64,000 nt of DNA from Macrostomum hystrix (Eukaryota; Platyhelminthes; Macrostomidae): NCBI GenBank assembly GCA_950097015.1, contig CATNEN010000029.1:5227501-5291500 (forward strand), given 5' to 3'. The notes beneath the pieces were generated by a model. It made no database searches, was not told where the DNA came from, and saw only the letters and a list, made by a program, of their open reading frames with translations. Below, piece by piece: positions 56,825-64,000 of the stretch. Both the position numbers and the translations under genes were made by a program. How positions within the stretch are numbered: the first letter of the stretch is position 1; every line of letters starts with the position of its first letter.

Positions 56825-59800
56825 CAGACAATGACAGCTCAAATCAAGAAATAATGGTTGGAAATGACAGCTTAAATCAAGGAAATGACGGCTCAAATCA
56901 AAGAATGGCAGGAAATGGCGTCTAAGATCAAGGAATGACAGAAAATCGCGGTTAAAATCAAAGAATGGCAGGAAATGGCGTCTAAGATCCAGGAATGACA
57001 GAAAATCACGGTTAAAATCAAAGAATGACATGAAATGCCGTCTAAGATCAAATAATGACAGGAAATGCCGTCTAAGATCAAAGAATGACAGGAAATGGCG
57101 TCTAAGATCAAAGAATGACAGGAAATGCCGTCTAAGATCAAGGAATGACAGGAAATGCCGTCTAAGATCAAATAATGACAGGAAATGCCGTCTAAGATCA
57201 AAGAATGACAGGAAATGCCGTCTAAGATCAAGGAATGACAGGAAATGCCGGTTAAAATCAAGGAATGACAGGAAATGCCGGTTAAAATCAAGGAATGACA
57301 GGAAATGCCGGTTAAAATCAAAGAATGACAGGAAATGCCGGTTAAAATCAAGGAATGACAGGAAATGCCGGTTAAAATCAAGGAATGACAGGAAATGCCG
57401 GATAAAATCAAGGAATGACAGGAAATGCCGTCTAAGATCAAAGAATGACAGGAAATGCCGGTTAAAATCAAGGAATGACAGGAAATGCCGGTTAAAATCA
57501 AGGAATGACAGGAAATGCCGTCTAAGATCAAAGAATGACAGGAAATGCCGTCTAAGATCAAAGAATGACAGGAAATGACGGTTAAAATCAAAGAATGACA
57601 GGAAATGCCGTCTAAGATCAAGGAATGACAGGAAATGATGGTTAAAATCAAAGAATGACAGGAAATGATGGTTAAAATCAAAGAATGACAGGAAATGCCG
57701 TCTAAGATCAAAGAATGACAGGAAATGATGGTTAAAATCAAAGAATGACAGGAAATGACGGTTAAAATCAAAGAATGACAGGAAATGCCGTCTAAGATCA
57801 AGGAATGACAGGAAATGATGGTTAAAATCAAAGAATGACAGGAAATGACGGTTAAAATCAAAGAATGACAGGAAATGCCGTCTAAGATCAAGGAATGACA
57901 GGAAATGATGGTTAAAATCAAAGAATGACAGGAAATGCCGTCTAAGATCAAGGAATGACAGGAAATGATGGTTAAAATCAAAGAATGACAGGAAATGCCG
58001 TCTAAGATCAAAGAATGACAGGAAATGCCGTCTAAGATCAAGGAATGACAGGAAATACCGTCTAAGATCAAATAATGACAGGAAATGCCGTCTAAGATCA
58101 AAGAATGACAGGAAATGCCGTCTAAGATCAAGGAATGACAGGAAATGCCGGTTAAAATCAAGGAATGACAGGAAATGCCGGTTAAAATCAAGGAATGACA
58201 GGAAATGCCGGTTAAAATCAAAGAATGACAGGAAATGCCGGTTAAAATCAAGGAATGACAGGAAATGCCGGTTAAAATCAAGGAATGACAGGAAATGCCG
58301 GTTAAAATCAAGGAATGACAGGAAATGCCGTCTAAGATCAAAGAATGACAGGAAATGCCGGTTAAAATCAAGGAATGACAGGAAATGCCGGTTAAAATCA
58401 AGGAATGACAGGAAATGCCGTCTAAGATCAAAGAATGACAGGAAATGCCGTCTAAGATCAAAGAATGACAGGAAATGACGGTTAAAATCAAAGAATGACA
58501 GGAAATGCCGTCTAAGATCAAGGAATGACAGGAAATGATGGTTAAAATCAAAGAATGACAGGAAACGCCGTCTAAGATCAAAGAATGACAGGAAATGCCG
58601 TCTAAGATCAAGGAATGACAGGAAATACCGTCTAAGATCAAATAATGACAGGAAATGCCGTCTAAGATCAAGGAATGGCAGGAAATGATGGTTAAAATCA
58701 AAGAATGACAGGAAATGATGATTAAAATCAAAGAATGACAGGAAATGCCGTCTAAGATCAAAGAATGACAGGAAATGATGGTTAAAATCAAAGAATGACA
58801 GGAAATGACGGTTAAAATCAAAGAATGACAGGAAATGCCGTCTAAGATCAAGGAATGACAGGAAATGATGGTTAAAATCAAAGAATGACAGGAAATGACG
58901 GTTAAAATCAAAGAATGACAGGAAATGCCGTCTAAGATCAAGGAATGACAGGAAATGATGGTTAAAATCAAAGAATGACAGGAAATGCCGTCTAAGATCA
59001 AAGAATGACAGGAAATGCCGTCTAAGATCAAGGAATGACAGGAAATACCGTCTAAGATCAAATAATGACAGGAAATGCCGTCTAAGATCAAAGAATGACA
59101 GGAAATGCCGTCTAAGATCAAGGAATGACAGGAAATGCCGGTTAAAATCAAGGAATGACAGGAAATGCCGGTTAAAATCAAGGAATGACAGGAAATGCCG
59201 GTTAAAATCAAAGAATGACAGGAAATGCCGGTTAAAATCAAGGAATGACAGGAAATGCCGGTTAAAATCAAGGAATGACAGGAAATGCCGGTTAAAATCA
59301 AGGAATGACAGGAAATGCCGTCTAAGATCAAAGAATGACAGGAAATGACGGTTAAAATCAAAGAATGACAGGAAATGCCGTCTAAGATCAAGGAATGACA
59401 GGAAATGATGGTTAAAATCAAAGAATGACAGGAAATGACGGTTAAAATCAAAGAATGACAGGAAATGCCGTCTAAGATCAAGGAATGACAGGAAATGACG
59501 GTTAAAATCAAAGAATGACAGGAAATGCCGTCTAAGATCAAAGAATGACAGGAAATGCCGTCTAAGATCAAGGAATGACAGGAAATACCGTCTAAGATCA
59601 AATAATGACAGGAAATGCCGTCTAAGATCAAGGAATGACAGGAAATGCCGGTTAAAATCAAGGAATGACAGGAAATGCCGGTTAAAATCAAGGAATGACA
59701 GGAAATGCCGGTTAAAATCAAAGAATGACAGGAAATGCCGGTTAAAATCAAGGAATGACAGGAAATGCCGGTTAAAATCAAGGAATGACAGGAAATGCCG

Positions 59801-60235
59801 GTTAAAATCAAGGAATGACAGGAAATGCCGGTTAAAATCAAAGAATGACAGGAAATGCCGTCTAAGATCAAAGAATGACAGGAAATGACGGTTAAAATCA
59901 AAGAATGACAGGAAATGCCGTCTAAGATCAAGGAATGACAGGAAATGATGGTTAAAATCAAAGAATGACAGGAAATGACGGTTAAAATCAAAGAATGACA
60001 GGAAATGCCGTCTAAGATCAAAGAATGACAGGAAATGACGGTTAAAATCAAAGAATGACAGGAAATGCCGTCTAAGATCAAAGAATGACAGGAAATGCCG
60101 TCTAAGATCAAGGAATGACAGGAAATACCGTCTAAGATCAAATAATGACAGGAAATGCCGTCTAAGATCAAGGAATGGCAGGAAATGATGGTTAAAATCA
60201 AAGAATGACAGGAAATGACGACTGAACTCAAAGAA
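56825..60235. repeat. Large satellite-like array, strict 30-bp unit
   Basis: About 113 copies of a 30-bp unit: AATGACAGGAAATGCCG followed by either TCTAAGATCAAGG or GTTAAAATCAAGG. Register is kept for more than 3 kb with virtually no indels. Two monomer types (TCTAAGATC and GTTAAAATC), further split by CCG/ATG/ACG and AAGG/AAAG/AATA, are arranged in recurring blocks, for example the ATACCG...AATAATG marker near 58050, 58620, 59040, 59580 and 60120. Two minus-strand frames of about 1150 codons result, but show no signs of being genes. Confidence 0.97.
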
Positions 60236-61090
60236 TGACAGCGAAAAATAACAAGACATATACAAGAGCATTCAGCAATAGTTTTACCCAAGACTGCGGT
60301 AAAAATGTGGAAAAGAAAAAAGACAAAATAAAACATCCAAACCTAACGCTGTATAATGTATTTATGTATATAATTATATATGTAGGTATATATGCTTGAG
60401 AAAAGCACGGGTTAAGGGGTGGGCATGTGCAGCGGGCTTGCAAAATAGAATGATGCTCATACTACTGAATATAGTAGTCATGAGGAGCAAGATTGATAAA
60501 TAAATAAACAAAAAGTTTAAGCGGTATTTAGCACAAAAAGCAACTGTTATTTTTGAATTCGGATAAACTAAAAAAACTGTAAAACTGAGGGGAAAAACAC
60601 ACACACATGCGGAATACGCGCACGGCCTGGACACAACTGTCGCAGCTGTTGTAGAAAAAGACAAGATAAATAATAAAACAGGCTACTCGGCAGAAGTTTT
60701 TTGGTCTAGTCAGAATCACTTCCCAGTCCATGCTATATTAGCAGTTCGAACTAGTGACCCAATAAATCACTGTCTTAAAAATGTTAGGCTTTTAAACGCC
60801 TATTACTGTTAGTAAGTAGCAAAACATTTTCAACAAACACACAATATAGACAAATAATACCAAATTGAATTTTGATTTAGCATGCACGCAAGCGATAGTG
60901 GCAAACGAATGAGAGAAAAAACAACAATGCACAGGACACAGATAACAATGATTTTGTAGTGGCTAGCTCACATTAGTTTGTTCAGACTTTTGCATGATTG
61001 GCACTGAACTAGTGTCACTGAGAATGATACAGATTTAACTTTTTTTTCTAATTTTCAAGCTCTGATTTTGTTCTGTAAATCAGATGTCTG
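60236..61090. other. AT-rich spacer
   Basis: No gene seen. Small frames on the minus strand lack any supporting feature. Confidence 0.4.
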
Positions 61091-61094
61091 AACT

Positions 61095-61610
61095 TTCCGA
61101 GTCCACGGACTACTGTGGATAACTGCCCTTCCTCAGTCCACGGGCTACTGTGAATGGCTGCTCTTTCCCAGTCCACGGACAACGGTGGATGGCAGCTGTA
61201 ACCCAGACCACGGACAACTATGGATGGCTGCTCTAACCCAGTCCACGGACTACTGTGGATGGCTGCTCTAACCCAGTCCACGGACTACTGTGGATGGCTG
61301 CTCTAACCCAGTCCACGGACTGTTGTGGATGGCTGCCCTTTCAAAGTCCACGGACTACTATGGATGGCTGCTTTAACCCAGTCCACGGACTACTGTGGAT
61401 GGCTGCTCTAACCCAGTCCACGGACTACTGTGGATGGCTGCTCTAACCCAGTCCACGGACTGTTGTGGATGGCTGCCCTTTCAAAGTCCACGGACTACTA
61501 TGGATGGCTGCTTTAACCCAGTCCACGGACTACTGTGGATGGCTGCTCTAACCCAGTCCACGGACTACTGTGGATGGCTGCTCTAACCCAGTCCACGGAC
61601 TGTTGTGGAT
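61095..61610. repeat. 35-bp minisatellite with 140-bp higher-order period
   Basis: About 15 copies of a 35-bp unit (GTCCACGGACTACTGTGGAT plus GGCTGCTCTAACCCA). From about 61255 four-monomer blocks repeat exactly every 140 bp (GGACTGTTGTGG and CTTTCAAAGTCC mark the block). Abuts a SINE at 61611. Confidence 0.95.
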
Positions 61611-61820
61611 GTAGTCTAGTGGTTAGAGCGGCGGACTCACGAACTAAAGGTCAGGGGTTCGATTCAAAACTACGCATTAACAATTTTTTACTTTTAGCAG
61701 CTAACTCTGCATTGCTTCACTTAACCCAGGTATTGAGAGTATGTGGAACGCCCAGTCCATGGACTGAACAGTCGTACGCAGCCTTCACATGTGCAGCACT
61801 ATAGCTGCGGCTGTGCTGTC
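61611..61820 (+). mobile_element. tRNA-derived SINE, family C
   Basis: tRNA-like head with A box TAGTCTAGTGG (followed by TTAGAGCGGCGGACTC) and B box GGGGTTCGATTC, about 50 bp apart, then an AT-rich body and the tail CCCAGTCCATGGACTGAACA, GTCGTACGCAGCC. Tail fragments recur at 42310-42405 and, reversed, at about 37385-37412. Pol III transcription is plausible; a functional tRNA is not, since no proper acceptor stem is seen. Confidence 0.75.
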
Positions 61821-61915
61821 GGCTGCATATATGATCCGATCGGGCATTTTATTTATATTTTTTAATTACTATTATAATAACTGATCAGAAGGAACACAAT
61901 AAAAAGCTGTAACGT

Positions 61916-61947
61916 TTTTATTAACAAGATTTTCTCTTCCATTTATT
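61916..61947 (-). terminator. Polyadenylation signals for the CTDSP gene
   Basis: Two minus-strand AATAAA sequences (complement TTTATT at about 61917-61922 and 61942-61947), 30-60 bp after the stop at 61977. Confidence 0.45.
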
Positions 61948-61976
61948 AAATTTATAGCCTAGGTTATTGAAATGAC

Positions 61977-64000
61977 TCAGGAAGTGGCGCCGGATAATTC
62001 AACAGTCGGCTGAATGTCGCTCAGTTCAACAGTGTTGGCATCCGCGCCGGCATCGCCAGCGTCGCCAATTTCAGCAGCAACCGCAGCCGCGTTGTCGTGC
62101 GATGCGCCGCCGCTATCAGCGAAAATAACTGAGACAGCTCCATCGGCAAAGGACTCCTGCTGCTGTTGTGGCTGCTGCTGCGGCGGCGGTTGCAGCGAAA
62201 ATGGTGGCGGATTTTCGCAAATAAACTCGGAAACTGAAGAGGCGGCCGACAATCTCTCCATATAAGGCAGTAGATCGCGCAGCTCAGTGTCCAACTGATC
62301 TCCAACCCAGGTGCGCACTCGAATCTGCATTGGTTAGGAGCCGAAATCGGGTCACTGTTCACCTACTTTTACAGTCTGCTGATGGCATGCTATTCTAGGC
62401 ATATTTGGAGACGTACGCATTCATAACCATCAATTTCAAGCTAAACTCACAGCGTTCTCCGTGTTAAACATGTAGGAAGCCGGTGAGTTGTCAATAATAA
62501 CACACCGATCTACAGGCCGGCCCAACTGGGCCAGGTCTTTTACAAAATTGTCACCGTGAAAGACGCACGATTCGCGGAATAGGCGATATTTGAAGGCCGA
62601 CCACCGGTCTAGACGGTCAGATACCGGATCAGCGTACTGTGGGATGGTTAGGGATTATAACTGAGGATCTGGGAGGGTTCCGTGTGAGAATCTGAGGATT
62701 TGAGAGTGTCAGATCACAAAGATACCAACTAGTATCACTGGGTAGAAGCAGTGGTCAGAGCAGTTCTTACCTTGGCCAGGCTAGCGGTGAACAGCACGCA
62801 TTCAAATAGCTGGCCCATTCGCTCCAGGAACTCATCAGTGAAAGGACGCTTGAGCACATAGACCTGGTGCACCAAGCCTTCGATTTCAACGTCAATGATG
62901 AAATCTGGATCGTCAACGTACTGAAGTGATGCAGATGCGAATTGTGTTAATAAAGAGCGAAGCGTAACTATGAAGTTCCATTATAAAATGGCCAATGCTA
63001 AACGCATGCTGAAGGTCCCGAAGCTTGGATTGATCCGCTAAAGTTATTTGGGGTGTAGCGGCGGAGGTGTAGCGGCGGACTTGGGGACTTGTCGTGCAAT
63101 TTAAGCCTTTTTTACCTATTTTACGCCCGAGTACACTGTCACTAAATAAAGTACCAATGCCCCACAGCCCGGGGGCGAGTGGGTCAGCGGCTAACGTCGC
63201 TGCCTCGCACTCCAAAGGACGCTAGTTCGATTCACCCTTCAAGTCACGATTAATTTCGGGACTTGTTGGGGGGGTTTGGACAGTAGCGACCGGCGGAGGT
63301 GCACCATATTTCGTGCAATCAAAGCTTGAAATAATAGCTTCGCTCCTGCCTTCTGTGTGCCTGCTTGTTTGTGTTTGTGTTTGTGCGTTGGGCCGGGTGT
63401 GAGGCGTTGTATGGGGGGTGGGGCGGGTGTGCACCAGCCATGCGTGCTCTGAGCGGCGAGGTTTCACCAGCCGTCTGCGCGCGTGGCTTGGTCCTCTCGT
63501 CCCTACCCTTAAGGCATATAAGTCCTCCCCTGGTTTGGTCAGCTCTGTGCGTGTGCGGGCCTGGGGGTGAGAGGCACTCCGGCTGCCGCCCCCTTCCCCG
63601 CTTGGCTTGCGGCTGTGTATGAGGTGCCTGTGTTCAGGGGTCTAGATGGCGCGATGGGCGACTCCCGCCTAGTTCGCCGGCCTGGGGGCATGCCGTTCCT
63701 GCGCTTGTGCGTCAAGTGCCCCAGGCCCCCCTGCAATTAAGTAAAGTAAGTAAGCCCCACAGCCCTGCACTTAGATCGTATTGTTATTATTTTGGGCACA
63801 CTAATCCACCTATACTAAATTAAGCCCTAAACTCGGACCTTAAATGAGCTGTGCACTAGAGTCTCATCCAGATCGATCACTGCACAAATGCGGTCTCCCA
63901 AGTTAGGATCTCGCGGACCCAGTAGATCAATGGAGAAAGTCTGGCCGCCATTGTGATGATAACGATGGTGCTGCAGGTGTTGCTGCTGCTGCTGCTGCCG
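61977..64000 (-). CDS. CTDSP: SCP/CTDSP-type HAD phosphatase, 3' four exons (partial)
   Basis: Family members dephosphorylate Ser in the RNA polymerase II CTD and in SMADs. Exons: 64000-63839 (continues beyond the window), 62920-62771, 62636-62451, 62324-61977, all phase 0. Catalytic DxDx(T/V) is [71 protein letters not shown] and [13 protein letters not shown] follow, nearly residue for residue as in human CTDSP1/2/[15 protein letters not shown] closes the domain. The C-terminal tail of about 80 residues (polyGln, then Ala/Asp/Gly-rich, ending VELSGATS) is an addition. The exon at the edge starts with a Gln/His run. The donor after HSSFK (AAG|GTCCGA) is weak, but the protein length across it is exact. 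Confidence 0.95.
63060..63140 (+). mobile_element. SINE family A fragment
   Basis: GACTTGGGGACTTGTCGTGC, AATTTAAGCC and GAGTACACTGTCAC match the family A body in order. CTDSP intron. Confidence 0.6.
63159..63765 (+). mobile_element. Complete SINE, family B, with 12-bp target-site duplication
   Basis: The element occupies 63171-63753 and is flanked by perfect direct repeats GCCCCACAGCCC (63159-63170 and 63754-63765). It starts with a tRNA-like head (GTGGGTCAGCGGCTAACG, then B box CTAGTTCGATTC) and ends in the short tandem tail AATTAAGTAAAGTAAGTAA. The GT-rich body has plus and minus frames of 65-85 codons that are not genes. CTDSP intron, opposite to the gene's strand. Confidence 0.88.

Noticed and set aside
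56810-60336. Two minus-strand ORFs of about 1150 codons
   Set aside because: Both are stop-free readings of the 30-bp array in different frames. The products are monotonous and no promoter, exon or domain supports them.
61611-61675. Functional tRNA gene
   Set aside because: A and B boxes are present, but no convincing acceptor-stem pairing, and the element has a SINE body and tail. The same holds for heads at 12032 (-), 53000 and 63180.
63222-63736. ORFs of 65-85 codons on both strands
   Set aside because: They fall inside the family B SINE and have no domain.

Overview
The window is animal (metazoan) nuclear DNA. Its genes are split by GT-AG introns and encode animal families: RasGRP, CEP170, CHAC and an SCP-type CTD phosphatase. 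It is also very rich in minisatellites; adding up the arrays below gives roughly 24 kb, over a third of the window. The standard genetic code fits every gene. A flatworm (perhaps Macrostomum-like) or another spiralian fits the style, but the sequence alone does not prove this.

Layout, left to right. (1) 1-5.5 kb: AT-rich DNA, one small doubtful ORF and two arrays. (2) About 5.7-17.8 kb, plus strand: a RasGRP-type Ras exchange factor that I could assemble as 15 phase-compatible exons (REM, CDC25, two EF-hands, C1, coiled coil), with a separate minisatellite in most large introns. (3) 20.5-39.5 kb, minus strand and convergent with RasGRP: a CEP170 centrosomal protein in 10 phase-compatible exons (about 1717 aa). 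It has an N-terminal FHA domain, the conserved QPxWWG segment, long polyQ/polyA/polyP runs, two in-frame coding minisatellites and a conserved C-terminal helix. (4) 41.6-42.6 kb, minus: a two-exon ChaC-type gamma-glutamylcyclotransferase. (5) 43-50.4 kb: an almost gene-free satellite block that includes a 3.1 kb array of 22-bp units. (6) 51-52.1 kb, plus: an intronless, divergent seven-helix receptor-like gene with a recognisable promoter. (7) 55.5-56.4 kb, minus: an intronless secreted protein with the 12-cysteine domain plus lipocalin-like layout of violaxanthin de-epoxidase relatives. (8) 56.8-60.2 kb: a 3.4 kb array of strict 30-bp units. (9) 62-64 kb, minus: the 3' four coding exons of an SCP/CTDSP phosphatase that runs off the right edge.

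Dispersed elements are tRNA-derived SINEs of several families, one of them complete with a 12-bp target-site duplication, and two foldback (MITE-like) elements. The genes do not form a pathway. What links the window is the repeat biology: minisatellites sit in introns, invade CEP170 and CHAC coding sequence, and in one place appear to have grown from a SINE tail. Most long ORFs in the window are stop-free readings of tandem arrays and are not annotated as genes. All homology calls rest on motif recognition and splice-phase checking by eye; no database search was run.
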